From: Fodinibius salinus
GTDB lineage: Bacteria; Bacteroidota; Rhodothermia; Balneolales; Balneolaceae
DNA: 64,000 nucleotides
Reading direction: 5' to 3'
Assembly (NCBI RefSeq): GCF_008124865.1
Contig: NZ_VNHY01000002.1
Span: 620,001 to 684,000, forward strand
The notes under the pieces are model-generated. The model was not told the DNA's origin. It made no database searches and saw only the letters and a program-made list of their open reading frames with translations. Shown here one piece after another: positions 36,830 to 45,605 of the stretch. A program made the position numbers and the translations under genes. The stretch's first letter is position 1; every line of letters begins with the position of its first letter.

Positions 36830-38446
36830 ATGTCTAAGACCGATACCAAAACGAAACAGCAGCAAGAAATTATAGAAGAGGCTAAGCGTCGACGCACTTT
36901 TGCTATTATTTCTCATCCTGATGCCGGTAAGACGACCCTCACTGAAAAATTGCTGCTTTACGGTGGAGCTATCCACGAGGCAGGCTCCATTCGTCAGCGT
37001 AAGGCTAATCGCTATGCCGCTTCCGACTGGATGGCCATTGAAAAAGATCGCGGTATTTCGGTGACGTCGTCGGTACTTCGTTTTGAGAAAGATGACATCA
37101 AGTTTAACCTGTTGGATACGCCGGGGCACAAAGATTTTTCTGAAGATACCCTTCGTACACTGGTTGCTGCCGATACGGCACTTATGGTGATTGATGTTGC
37201 CAAAGGTGTTGAGGAGCAGACCGAAAAACTCTTTGAAGTGTGTAAGATGAGGGAGATTCCCATCATCACTTTTGTGAATAAGTGTGATCGACCGGGACTG
37301 GAACCGCTCGAGGTTATCAGTAATATCGAGAATCAGCTGGGTATTGAAGCAGTGCCGGCCTCATGGCCGTTGGGCTACGGCAGGGATTTCCAGGGCATTT
37401 ACGATTTGATTGGTAAAGAATTGCATCTGCAGAAAAAAGAAGAGCACGGGGCCAAAAAAGCCGAAACAGAAGTCTATGATCTGGAAGAAGGTATTGAGGC
37501 ATCGCACCTTTCTGATTATGACAAAGAGAAGTTCCGTGAGGAAGTGCTGCTAACTGAAGATATGATGGATATGATGGATGAAGAGGCCTTTTTGAACGGA
37601 AAGGCTACGCCTGTTTTCTTTGGTTCAGCGCTCAATAACTTTGGTTTGGATGTGTTTCTGGAGTACTTCTCAGAGTTGGCAAATCCGCCACAGCCCTATG
37701 CGGACGAAAACCAAGAAGACCGCGATCTTGATCGTGGATTTTCGGGCTTTGTTTTTAAGATGCAGGCCAATATGAATCCGGATCACCGTGATTGTGCAGC
37801 CTTTATCCGTATCACATCAGGTAAATTTGAGCGTAATATTGAAGTTACGGAAAGTAATACGGGGCAAAAGGTAAAAATGTCTACCCCACATACGTTAATG
37901 GGAGATGAGCGAAATATTCTCGAGGAAGCCTATCCCGGGGATGTAGTTTCTTTGTTTAACCCGGGATCGTTTCGTATTGGTACAACTATTTACAGTGATG
38001 ATCCCGTAAAGTTTGATGTTATCCCGCTCTTTACGCCTGAGCACTTTATGAAGTGTTCTACTAAAGATCCCTTTAAGCGAAAGCAGTTGCGTGAGGGACT
38101 TAAGCAGCTGGCAGAAGAAGGAGTAGTTCATGTGTTTGAAGTCCCCAATGGCGTAGGAAACGAGTTGCTACTGGGAACGGTGGGTGCACTGCAGTTTGAT
38201 GTGGTAGAGCATCGGATGAAAACCGAGTACAATACTGAGCTGCACATGAATTCGGTGTCGTACCATGCGGCGCGCTGGTTAAGTGATGATCCAGATGTAA
38301 TGGACAAGCTAAAAAGTAGCTATTCTACACATGTTACTAAGGATATGGAAGGTCATCCTATTGTACTGTTCGACAGTGGCTATGCACTCAATCAGGCTGA
38401 AGACAAAGTAGGCGCCGAAAATCTATTTAAGTTCAAGCAAAGTTAG
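36830..38446 (+). CDS. prfC: Peptide chain release factor 3
   Basis: RF3 is the GTPase that recycles RF1/RF2 from the ribosome after termination. The 538-residue product has the G1 motif SHPDAGKTTLTEKLL, the switch region ISVTSSVLRFE, the DTPGHKDFSEDT motif, NKCD, and the RF3-specific domains (PASWPLGYG, ATPVFFGSALNNFG, MGDERNILEEAYPGD). Length matches E. coli RF3 (529). Overlapping frames on the other strand are shadows. A 13-bp hairpin lies just after the stop. Confidence 0.97.
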   Translation: MSKTDTKTKQQQEIIEEAKRRRTFAIISHPDAGKTTLTEKLLLYGGAIHEAGSIRQRKANRYAASDWMAIEKDRGISVTSSVLRFEKDDIKFNLLDTPGHKDFSEDTLRTLVAADTALMVIDVAKGVEEQTEKLFEVCKMREIPIITFVNKCDRPGLEPLEVISNIENQLGIEAVPASWPLGYGRDFQGIYDLIGKELHLQKKEEHGAKKAETEVYDLEEGIEASHLSDYDKEKFREEVLLTEDMMDMMDEEAFLNGKATPVFFGSALNNFGLDVFLEYFSELANPPQPYADENQEDRDLDRGFSGFVFKMQANMNPDHRDCAAFIRITSGKFERNIEVTESNTGQKVKMSTPHTLMGDERNILEEAYPGDVVSLFNPGSFRIGTTIYSDDPVKFDVIPLFTPEHFMKCSTKDPFKRKQLREGLKQLAEEGVVHVFEVPNGVGNELLLGTVGALQFDVVEHRMKTEYNTELHMNSVSYHAARWLSDDPDVMDKLKSSYSTHVTKDMEGHPIVLFDSGYALNQAEDKVGAENLFKFKQS

Positions 38447-38460
38447 CAGAAGGCAAATGA

Positions 38461-38494
38461 CAGAAAGTAGCAAGCCCACTGTTGCTATTTTCTG
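38461..38494. terminator. Hairpin after prfC
   Basis: CAGAAAGTAGCAA (38461-38473) and TTGCTATTTTCTG (38482-38494) form a 13-bp stem (one G-U pair) with loop GCCCACTG, 15 bp after the prfC stop. The sequence after it is not T-rich, so it may stabilise the mRNA end rather than terminate by itself. Confidence 0.5.
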
Positions 38495-38529
38495 ATTACA
38501 ATTCTTACGGGGTTTTGCAAAACGTTGTC

Positions 38530-38625
38530 TCATTGCGAATGGAGTGAATGAAATGAGCGAAATGTGGCAATCGCCACTATATTGGGGGTCGCCACGCCCC
38601 CAAAATCGTGGGGCTCGTGATGACA
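38530..38625. repeat. REP-like interspersed element (degenerate)
   Basis: The run TCATTGCGA (38530-38538) followed by TGTGGCAATCGCC (38563-38575) is the pattern of intergenic repeats known from many Bacteroidota and other genomes. A perfect 7-bp GC-rich hairpin TTGGGGG/CCCCCAA (38582-38603) lies inside, and TCGTGATGAC (38616-38624 area) is a degenerate inverse of the left end. It lies between convergent genes, where such repeats usually sit. Only one copy is visible here. Confidence 0.5.
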
Positions 38626-38667
38626 ATTGCAGATTGTGTGGTTTTGCAAAGGATTCTCTTACTAAAA

Positions 38668-39441
38668 CTATTTTCCGCCATTCGCCTGTAGGTCGTTGAT
38701 ACATAAATCATCAAGAGGGGGAACACTGCCGCTAAAGTTGGAAAAGAAATCGGTAGTGCGAACCGAAGGTTTCATGAGGCAGCCGTCGGTTGTACAGTGG
38801 GCACTTCCGCTCGTTTTATGATCCGTTTGCATAGGACTGCCATTATCAACCAGACCCATATTATGGGCAAATTCGTGGCGAAATACGGTACTTTCAATTT
38901 TTTCTTCGCTGGGAGCTGCCGGTGGAGTACCACTGATATCTTCTATGGTTTTTCCAAAGAAAGCTACAGAGGTATTCCAGTATGCAATACCCAACACGTT
39001 GGACTGGCTGTACTCACCATCAAGAACCAAGAAGTAAACGTGTAGGGTGTTTCCATCGGTGCTGGTAAATTGATCACGATATTGATCTTCGAGATTTCGA
39101 ACATCCGATGAAGTATAGGAGCTTTGCCCCGCAGAAGGTACCTCAGTAGGAGTGCTGAATGTGACGGTTTGTTTATGTAGTCGTTCTTCTAAAAAGGTTT
39201 TGGCGCTGTTTAGTCCGTCTGTGGTGGGTTTATGGCCCGGCATATAATCAATTTCTACCTCTAATGAGGTGTATTGATCCCCGTTAAGAAATAACTCTGC
39301 AGATTGCCCGGGTCCTTTCTTGCTGTCAAGTTGAGTTTGGGATGTTTCATTAGATCCCGTTGAAGAGTCTGAGCAGCTTATGGTTACCACTACCAGTGAA
39401 CAACAGACCAAAAATAAGGCTAATCGTTTAAATAAAGTCAT
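38668..39441 (-). CDS. Secreted metzincin-like zinc protease, lipoprotein
   Basis: From the ATG at 39441 the product (257 residues) has a lipoprotein signal ending VVVTISC; in-frame ATGs at 39456 and 39477 give longer forms, but the last overlaps a palindrome. The zinc motif HEFAHNMGLVDNG is followed by HCTTDGCLMKP, whose Met may be the metzincin Met-turn. The N-terminal region (EVEIDYMPGHKP, AKTFLEERL) matches the membrane metalloprotease group of Bacteroidota. Substrate unknown. It reads leftward and converges on prfC. Confidence 0.82.
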   Translation of the reverse strand: MTLFKRLALFLVCCSLVVVTISCSDSSTGSNETSQTQLDSKKGPGQSAELFLNGDQYTSLEVEIDYMPGHKPTTDGLNSAKTFLEERLHKQTVTFSTPTEVPSAGQSSYTSSDVRNLEDQYRDQFTSTDGNTLHVYFLVLDGEYSQSNVLGIAYWNTSVAFFGKTIEDISGTPPAAPSEEKIESTVFRHEFAHNMGLVDNGSPMQTDHKTSGSAHCTTDGCLMKPSVRTTDFFSNFSGSVPPLDDLCINDLQANGGK

Positions 39442-39471
39442 AACAAATATTCTCATAATCCGGTAACGTTT

Positions 39472-39488
39472 ATTCACATTTTGTGAAT
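39472..39488. promoter_or_regulatory. Perfect palindrome before the secreted protease gene
   Basis: ATTCACA-TTT-TGTGAAT is a perfect 7+3+7 inverted repeat, 31-47 bp upstream of the preferred start (39441). Size and position suit an operator for a dimeric regulator. If translation began at 39477 the site would overlap the start codon, which argues for the shorter form. The bound protein is unknown. Confidence 0.45.
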
Positions 39489-39541
39489 GTTCGTTGTAAA
39501 CAGGATTAAGCTAAAAAAGTTTCGATGGGTCTGATTTCTTA

Positions 39542-39560
39542 ATATGATTTAATATCATAT
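39542..39560. promoter_or_regulatory. Inverted repeat upstream of lpd
   Basis: ATATGAT-N5-ATCATAT (39542-39548, 39554-39560) is a perfect 7-bp inverted repeat in the 259-bp gap between the divergent protease and lpd genes. It is AT-rich, so chance occurrence is possible. Confidence 0.3.
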
Positions 39561-39736
39561 ATCTATGAGTTATTCTTAGATGAATTTTATAGGTTGACAC
39601 CTTATATCTCTCGTCTTTATTCCTTAAATTAGAGGGCTTTTTAATTAGTGGATAGCTATCAAACATTTCAGAACTATTTTCTGATTGGTTATGTACTAAT
39701 TGAACTATCCAAAATTCAACAAATCAAGATTTTCTC

Positions 39737-41143
39737 ATGGCTAAAGAATTTGATGTCTGCGTAATAGGATCCGGCCCCGGTGGATATGTGGCTGCGATTC
39801 GTGCATCACAACTCGGTTTTGACACAGCAATTATTGAAAAACGTCACCTCGGCGGGGTATGCCTGAATATTGGTTGTATTCCTACAAAAGCACTGCTCCG
39901 ATCAGCAGAAGTTTTTGAAAGCATTGACCATGCCGATGATTATGGAGTAAACGTGGAAGATTATTCCGCTGATTTTGGCGGTATGATAGATCGCAGTCGT
40001 AACGTGGCTAATAAAATGAGCAAGGGCGTTCAGTTTCTCATGAAGGCCAATAAGATTGATGTCTTTGAAGGTAAAGGGGTCTTTGAATCCAAAGATCAAG
40101 TCAATGTTTTGAACGATGATGACGAAGTTGAGGAAGATATTACCGCTGACAACTTTATCATTGCTACCGGCGCGCATCCGCGTGAACTGCCCAATATTCC
40201 CATCGACGGTGAAATGGTTATTGATTCAGAACGTGCTATGCAGCTCGAAGAGAAGCCTGACAAAATGGTGGTTATGGGAGCCGGTGCTATTGGCGTCGAA
40301 TTTGCGTATTTCTATAATACCATCGGCACTGATGTGACTATTGTTGAGCTTAAAGATTCGCTGGTGCCCGTTGAAGATAAAGAAATCGGGAAAGAGCTTG
40401 GCAAGATTTATAAGAAAAAAGGCATGGATATCCGCACGGGCAGCACTGTTGACAATATCGAAGAAGACGGTGATGGCGTGAAGGTTACCATCAAGACTGG
40501 CGACGATGAAGAAGTTGTAGAAGCTGATGTATTGCTTTCTGCCGTTGGTGTAGCGGGTAATGTAGAAGGTATCGGGCTGGATAAGATTGGTGTTGAATAT
40601 GAAAATGGTGCCATCCAGGTTGACAAAGAAACGTATCAAACGAATGTAGAAGGTATATATGCTATCGGTGATGTAGCCGGTGGTCCTTGGCTGGCACACA
40701 AAGCATCGCATGAAGGTACGGTATGCGTAGAGAACTTAGCCGGTGAAGATCCTATGCCTATTAATTATAATAATATTCCTGGTTGTACCTACTGCGAACC
40801 ACAAATTGCTTCGGTGGGCTATACCGAAGAGCAGGCTAAAGAGGAAGGGTACGATGTGAAAGTAGGCAAGTTCCCATTCTCTGCCAGTGGTAAAGCTACG
40901 GGACTCGGTCACGAAGAAGGATTTGTGAAGGTCGTCTTTGATGAAAAATATGGCGAATGGTTGGGATGCCACATGATTGGTTCTCACGTTACCGAATTGA
41001 TTGCTGAAGCAGTAGTAGCTCGTGATCTTGAAACTACAGGACATGAAATTATCAGTGCCGTGCATCCGCACCCAACGATGTCAGAAGCCGTAATGGAAGC
41101 TGTTGCAGAAGCCTACGGCGAAGGTGTCCACTTGGGAAGCTAA
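39737..41143 (+). CDS. lpdA: Dihydrolipoyl dehydrogenase (E3)
   Basis: The FAD flavoprotein reoxidises lipoyl groups in pyruvate, 2-oxoglutarate or branched-chain dehydrogenases and the glycine cleavage system. The 468-residue product has the FAD motif VIGSGPGGYVAA, the redox disulfide Cys42-Cys47 (GGVCLNIGCIPTK), the NAD motif VVMGAGAIGVEFAYF, AIGDVAGGPWLAHKA, and the C-terminal active-site His445 and Glu450 (HPHPTMSE). It is unusually acidic. lipB and lipA, which make its lipoyl cofactor, follow directly. Confidence 0.97.
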   Translation: MAKEFDVCVIGSGPGGYVAAIRASQLGFDTAIIEKRHLGGVCLNIGCIPTKALLRSAEVFESIDHADDYGVNVEDYSADFGGMIDRSRNVANKMSKGVQFLMKANKIDVFEGKGVFESKDQVNVLNDDDEVEEDITADNFIIATGAHPRELPNIPIDGEMVIDSERAMQLEEKPDKMVVMGAGAIGVEFAYFYNTIGTDVTIVELKDSLVPVEDKEIGKELGKIYKKKGMDIRTGSTVDNIEEDGDGVKVTIKTGDDEEVVEADVLLSAVGVAGNVEGIGLDKIGVEYENGAIQVDKETYQTNVEGIYAIGDVAGGPWLAHKASHEGTVCVENLAGEDPMPINYNNIPGCTYCEPQIASVGYTEEQAKEEGYDVKVGKFPFSASGKATGLGHEEGFVKVVFDEKYGEWLGCHMIGSHVTELIAEAVVARDLETTGHEIISAVHPHPTMSEAVMEAVAEAYGEGVHLGS

Positions 41144-41214
41144 TAGCAGCACGATTTTTCTGAGAATTTGTGTTGGCATGTTAGCTGACGAACAGAAAAT
41201 CCTAAATTAGGAAT

Positions 41215-41261
41215 AAGGAATTAGGAAATGAGGAGAACAGTATGCCTCATTTCTAATTCTT
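41215..41261 (+). terminator. Long hairpin between lpd and lipB
   Basis: AAGGAATTAGGAAATGAGG (41215-41233) and CCTCATTTCTAATTCTT (41245-41261) form a long imperfect stem (about 17 pairs with two bulges) with loop AGAACAGTATG, followed by AATCTTTTAATT. It may be the lpd terminator or a 5' structure of the lipB message, since lipB starts 26 bp later. Confidence 0.5.
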
Positions 41262-41286
41262 AATCTTTTAATTCCTGATTGGTACT

Positions 41287-42051
41287 ATGAATAAGGTAGA
41301 ACTTTATGACCTCGGCCACGCCCCTTACCGTCCTGTTTGGGATTTACAGACGGCTATTCAGCAGCGGCTGGTAGATGAAAAAATGGCTCGTCGTAAAGAG
41401 CAAAAGTTGTACAAGCCCGGCGATGAAAGCAACGATGTACTGCTTTTTGTAGAGCATCCCCACGTTTATACACTGGGTAAGAGCGGTGATAAAGCAAATA
41501 TGCTAAAGGGGATGGCTGAACTGGCAGATATCGACGCTGAATTTATCGAAATTGACCGAGGCGGTGATATTACCTACCACGGACCCGGACAGGTTGTGGG
41601 ATATCCTATCTTTGATATGGATCGCCATTTTACTGACATCCACAAATATCTGCGTTATCTCGAAGAAGTCATCATCAAAACATGTGCTGAGTACGATATT
41701 GAAGCAGGCCGTATTGACGGATTGACCGGGGTTTGGGTAGGCGACAAAAAGATTTGTGCTATGGGCATTCGGTGCTCTCGCTGGGTTACCATGCACGGTT
41801 TTGCTTTTAACGTTAATGTCGATTTAAGCTATTTCAATCATATTGTTCCCTGTGGTATCTCTGATAAAGAAGTAACCAGCCTGCAGGATTTGTTGGGTCG
41901 CAAAGTGGACCCGACCGAAGTGAAAGCACATTTGGTTACACACTTTCAGGAAGTGTTTGAAATATCCATATCAGAGGTTGATTCACTGCCTGAACTGGAC
42001 AATGAATTTTCGTATCTTGTGCAATCTGATATCCAAGCAGCACCTCATTAA
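41287..42051 (+). CDS. lipB: Octanoyl-(acyl-carrier-protein):protein octanoyltransferase
   Basis: LipB moves octanoyl from ACP to lipoyl domains, the first step of lipoate synthesis. The 254-residue product has HPHVYTLGKSGD, the signature RGGDITYHGPGQ, the lysine of KICAMGIR and the acyl-holding Cys in FNHIVPCGISDKEVTSL. Length is somewhat longer than E. coli LipB (213) due to the N-terminal stretch and a C-terminal tail. lipA starts 17 bp downstream. Confidence 0.96.
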   Translation: MNKVELYDLGHAPYRPVWDLQTAIQQRLVDEKMARRKEQKLYKPGDESNDVLLFVEHPHVYTLGKSGDKANMLKGMAELADIDAEFIEIDRGGDITYHGPGQVVGYPIFDMDRHFTDIHKYLRYLEEVIIKTCAEYDIEAGRIDGLTGVWVGDKKICAMGIRCSRWVTMHGFAFNVNVDLSYFNHIVPCGISDKEVTSLQDLLGRKVDPTEVKAHLVTHFQEVFEISISEVDSLPELDNEFSYLVQSDIQAAPH

Positions 42052-42068
42052 TTTTTTATTTTAGTGCT

Positions 42069-42947
42069 ATGATTAAAGAACTGAATGTTGTTGATCGAAA
42101 TGAAACCACCCAGCGCCGCCCCGAATGGCTGCGCGTAAAGTTACCATCCGGCGAAAAATTTAAGGAAGTGTCGGAGACCGTTCAGGAAAAGTCATTAAAC
42201 ACAGTGTGTTCCGAGGCGCGCTGCCCAAATATGGGAGAATGTTGGGGACGAGGTACTGCAACCTTCATGATTTTGGGTGATGTTTGTACGCGTTCCTGCT
42301 CATTTTGTGCCGTAAAAACCGGTCGGCCCATGCAGGGCCTGGATTGGGATGAGCCGCGCCGCGTGACAGAAGCAGCGGAGGAAATGGATCTTAAACATGT
42401 TGTATTGACTTCTGTAAATCGCGATGAACGTGATGACGGCGGAGCACCTATCTTTGCAGAAACACACCGCCAGCTGCGCGAAGCTATTGATGGTGTAACA
42501 ATCGAATCCTTGATCCCCGACTTTCGCGGAGAGTGGGATGCCCTGCAGATTGTGATTGATACTCCGCCCGATGTATTGAGCCACAATTTGGAAACAGTGC
42601 CGGATCTTTATCGCACCATTCGTCCGCAAGCAAAATATGAGCGCTCGCTGGAATTGTTGCAGCGTGTAAAAGATCAGGGCATTAAATCCAAGACTGGTAT
42701 TATGGTTGGGTTTGGCGAAAAACGCGAACAGGTCATCGAGCTGATGCAGGATTGTGTAGATCACGATGTAGATGTGTTGACCATCGGCCAGTATATGCAG
42801 CCTACAAAGATGCACCAGCCGGTTGAAGAGTGGGTGCATCCCGATCAATTTGCAGAATATAAAGAAATTGGAGAAGAGCTTGGGCTGAAACATGTTGAAA
42901 GTGGGCCGCTGGTTCGTTCATCTTACCACGCTGAAGAGCACGTGTAA
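42069..42947 (+). CDS. lipA: Lipoyl synthase
   Basis: A radical-SAM enzyme that inserts two sulfurs into the octanoyl group. The 292-residue product has both clusters: the auxiliary 4Fe-4S set Cys47, Cys52, Cys58 (CSEARCPNMGECW) and the radical-SAM set Cys73, Cys77, Cys80 (CTRSCSFC). GDDGGAPIFAET-like and SLIPDFRG regions and KTGIMVGFGE follow in order, and the terminal RSSYHAEE contains the Ser that completes the auxiliary cluster. It forms an operon with lipB. Confidence 0.97.
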   Translation: MIKELNVVDRNETTQRRPEWLRVKLPSGEKFKEVSETVQEKSLNTVCSEARCPNMGECWGRGTATFMILGDVCTRSCSFCAVKTGRPMQGLDWDEPRRVTEAAEEMDLKHVVLTSVNRDERDDGGAPIFAETHRQLREAIDGVTIESLIPDFRGEWDALQIVIDTPPDVLSHNLETVPDLYRTIRPQAKYERSLELLQRVKDQGIKSKTGIMVGFGEKREQVIELMQDCVDHDVDVLTIGQYMQPTKMHQPVEEWVHPDQFAEYKEIGEELGLKHVESGPLVRSSYHAEEHV

Positions 42948-43037
42948 TTAGCTTCAAGAATTTTTAAAATTACCATCGAGATTTAGCTCTCATCTCTTAT
43001 ATTTTAGATGGTTAGCTTTTTCAATTAATCAACGTAT

Positions 43038-43739
43038 ATGCTAGCACTTGCTGTTGTTGTAGTGATAAGTTATTTGGTTGGATCCATCCCTTCATCTATT
43101 TGGGTAGGTAAGATTGTGAAGGGGGTGGATATCCGCAATCATGGCAGTGGCAATGCCGGTGCTACTAACACCTTTCGCCTGTTAGGTTGGCCATCAGGCG
43201 TAGCAGTATTGGCGATAGACTTTTTTAAAGGTTTTGCCAGCTCGTTGTGGATTAGTCAGCTGGCCTATCATATTGGATCCGGCCCCATTACCTTTTCTTT
43301 TTGGGATGTTGATCCTTTTCTAATGATTGTTTGTGGGGTGTTTGCTATTGTCGGACACATGTTTCCGCTTTATGCCAACTTCGACGGCGGCAAAGGCATG
43401 GCCACAGCTGCTGGTATGCTGTGTGGAATTGAGCCCGTTTCCGTAGGCATTGCAGCGGTAGTATTTGCTATTATTATGTTTTCAACCCGATATGTTTCCC
43501 TTGCTTCTCTCGTTACAGCCTTTGTGTATCCATTACTGTTGGTGATGTTGAAGCATGGTTTCGGTTGGAATCTTGATGGAAGCGTCCTTTTGCTGGGTGG
43601 AATTGTAGGTCTTGGAATCATTATAAAGCACCGTGGCAATATTAAGCGATTACTGAATGGAACTGAGAACAGGGTAAGTTCATTTGAGCCGGCCGTAGGG
43701 TGGCTTAATAAAGAAGAAAAACCGCAATCCGGTAACTAA
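43038..43739 (+). CDS. plsY: Glycerol-3-phosphate acyltransferase PlsY
   Basis: PlsY acylates glycerol-3-phosphate from acyl-phosphate at the inner membrane, the first step of phospholipid synthesis. The 233-residue polytopic protein has the family motifs GSIPSSIWVGK, RNHGSGNAGATNTFRLLG, and FDGGKGMATAAG near residue 115-125, plus HRGNIKRLLNGTE at the end. gpsA, which makes its substrate, starts 6 bp later with GTG, so the two are coupled functionally and probably translationally. Confidence 0.96.
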   Translation: MLALAVVVVISYLVGSIPSSIWVGKIVKGVDIRNHGSGNAGATNTFRLLGWPSGVAVLAIDFFKGFASSLWISQLAYHIGSGPITFSFWDVDPFLMIVCGVFAIVGHMFPLYANFDGGKGMATAAGMLCGIEPVSVGIAAVVFAIIMFSTRYVSLASLVTAFVYPLLLVMLKHGFGWNLDGSVLLLGGIVGLGIIIKHRGNIKRLLNGTENRVSSFEPAVGWLNKEEKPQSGN

Positions 43740-43745
43740 AATATA

Positions 43746-44756
43746 GTGAAACAGATAACCATTGTTGGAGCAGGTAGTTTTGGAACCGCATTATCGGTAG
43801 TGCTGGCACGTGCGGGTAACAAGGTGCAATTATGGGCACGCGAGTCTGAAGTGGCCTACGGTATTAACAAACGCCATCGCAATCCATCCTATATTTCGGA
43901 TGTAACCCTGCCGGATTCGGTGGCGAGTTCTACAGATCCCGAAGAATGTTTTGATGATCCCGAGATGGTCGTATTTGCTACGCCTTCGCACACCATGCGT
44001 GATGTGGCTACCAACATTAAACCATATCTTAATGGTGATGAAATTGTGGTAAGCGTAGCAAAGGGCATCGAAAAGGATACGTTTATGACGATGTCACAAG
44101 TGCTGAGTGAAGTGCTTGAAGACAAAATTATTGATGATCACATCGGAGTTATATCGGGCCCAAGCCATGCTGAAGAGGTCAGTAAGTTTAAGCCCACCAC
44201 AGTTGTAGCCAGCTCCTATTCAAAACGTACCGCCGAGAATATTCAGGAGACATTTTTGACGCCTATGTTCCGTGTCTATCTGAATTATGATATTATTGGT
44301 GTAGAGATAGGAGCATCGGTAAAAAATATCATGGCTATTGCCGCTGGTATTGTGGATGGTGCTAATCTTGGTGACAATGCGACCGCAGCACTTATTACAC
44401 GCGGATTACATGAGATGAAGCGGCTGGGAATGAAGCTGGGTGCTTCGCAGGATACCTTTTCAGGCTTGTCCGGTATGGGCGATTTGGTAGTAACCTGTAC
44501 CAGTGAACACAGCCGAAACCGATTTGTAGGTTACAATATTGGTCAGGGCAAGAGTTTAGATGAAGTCATCTCGACCATGAATATGGTAGCCGAGGGCGTA
44601 AAAACAACAAAGTCAGTTTTGGAATGGAGCCGCAAACTAGATGTGGAAATGCCTATTACGGCGGCGGTACATCGGGTGTTATTTGAACAGGAAGATCCCA
44701 AAGATATGCTGTATGATCTGATGACTCGGAACCCTAAAGAAGAGATTGTGATATAG
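43746..44756 (+). CDS. gpsA: Glycerol-3-phosphate dehydrogenase (NAD(P)+)
   Basis: Reduces dihydroxyacetone phosphate to sn-glycerol-3-phosphate. The 336-residue product has the nucleotide motif IVGAGSFGTALSVVLA, KGIEKDTF, SGPSHAEEV, and the catalytic-lysine region GASVKNIMAIAAGI, followed by GLSGMGDLVVTCTSEHSRN. The start is a GTG at 43746 giving MKQITIVGAGSFG; no closer ATG fits the family. It follows plsY by 6 bp. Confidence 0.97.
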   Translation: MKQITIVGAGSFGTALSVVLARAGNKVQLWARESEVAYGINKRHRNPSYISDVTLPDSVASSTDPEECFDDPEMVVFATPSHTMRDVATNIKPYLNGDEIVVSVAKGIEKDTFMTMSQVLSEVLEDKIIDDHIGVISGPSHAEEVSKFKPTTVVASSYSKRTAENIQETFLTPMFRVYLNYDIIGVEIGASVKNIMAIAAGIVDGANLGDNATAALITRGLHEMKRLGMKLGASQDTFSGLSGMGDLVVTCTSEHSRNRFVGYNIGQGKSLDEVISTMNMVAEGVKTTKSVLEWSRKLDVEMPITAAVHRVLFEQEDPKDMLYDLMTRNPKEEIVI

Positions 44757-44899
44757 AGTGTTAACTTTGTGATTCGATGAGATCCTGAAATGAAGTCAGT
44801 ACATGCTATAGGATCTTATAAGTTGTGTTCGGTTTGTTCATTATTACTTAATATTTTGTGATTACCTTCGTTAGCGAGTGAACCAAAGACGAAGTACCT

Positions 44900-45568
44900 A
44901 TGAATCCTGACAATCGAAGTACCGCTTCGCTTTCCCAAATGGACTATCTGGATGTTAAGAATCTGGCCCAGACAGGAGAAGGTACCTATCTCGAATTCAA
45001 GCGGACTATTCCATCCGCATATAAAATAGCGCGCGAAATTGCCGCTTTTGCGAATACCAATGGAGGTACACTGCTTATTGGAGTGGATGATGACCAGTCG
45101 CTGGTAGGAGTGCTGGGCTATCAGGAAGAAGAATTTTTGCTGAAAAAGGCTGCCCAGGAGCTTTGTGAACCTACCGTTGACATTGTGATTGAAATCGTTC
45201 ACTTTGGCGAACGGGATTTGCTGGTAATTAAAGTACCCGAAGTTTCGAATAAGCCGGTGTTTGTGGAAGGCGAAGATGAAGATACCGTATTTATGCGCGA
45301 GGAGGATCGGAATAAAGTAGCCAGTAAAGAACTTATTAAAATTATTGAGAAGCGAAATTCTGATGAAGGGATAACTTTTGAGTACGGTCCCGACGAACAG
45401 AAACTGTTTCGTTATCTGAATGAGTACGGCGAAATTACTGTTGATAAATTTGCGCAACTGGTGGATGTGCCCAGAGCCAAAGCTTCAGGTACACTCGTGA
45501 ATCTCGTTAGTGCTGACATCCTAAACCTGTTTCGCAAAGACAATGTTGATTACTTTACGTACTCATAA
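44900..45568 (+). CDS. AlbA_2 (Schlafen-like) domain protein, predicted DNA/RNA-binding
   Basis: The 222-residue product has an AlbA_2 domain: YLEFKRTIPS, REIAAFANTNGGTLLIGVDDD and the later VFMREEDRNKVAS at about 130-145. A winged-helix-like C-terminal part (about 160-215) with EITVDKFAQLVDVPRAKASG could bind DNA. The N-terminal AlbA_2 fold is found in Schlafen nucleases and in putative transcription regulators; its job here is unknown. It lies between gpsA (143 bp away) and the Fe-S carrier gene (37 bp ahead). Confidence 0.85.
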   Translation: MNPDNRSTASLSQMDYLDVKNLAQTGEGTYLEFKRTIPSAYKIAREIAAFANTNGGTLLIGVDDDQSLVGVLGYQEEEFLLKKAAQELCEPTVDIVIEIVHFGERDLLVIKVPEVSNKPVFVEGEDEDTVFMREEDRNKVASKELIKIIEKRNSDEGITFEYGPDEQKLFRYLNEYGEITVDKFAQLVDVPRAKASGTLVNLVSADILNLFRKDNVDYFTYS

Positions 45569-45605
45569 AAGTGTTGAAACCTAATTTTTAAAATGAACAA
45601 CTGTT

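Noticed and set aside
42300-42893. 197-codon reverse frame over lipA
   Set aside because: Antisense to catalytic motifs of lipoyl synthase, no family match.
44816-45457. 213-codon reverse frame over the AlbA_2 gene
   Set aside because: Antisense shadow; the forward frame encodes a clear domain.
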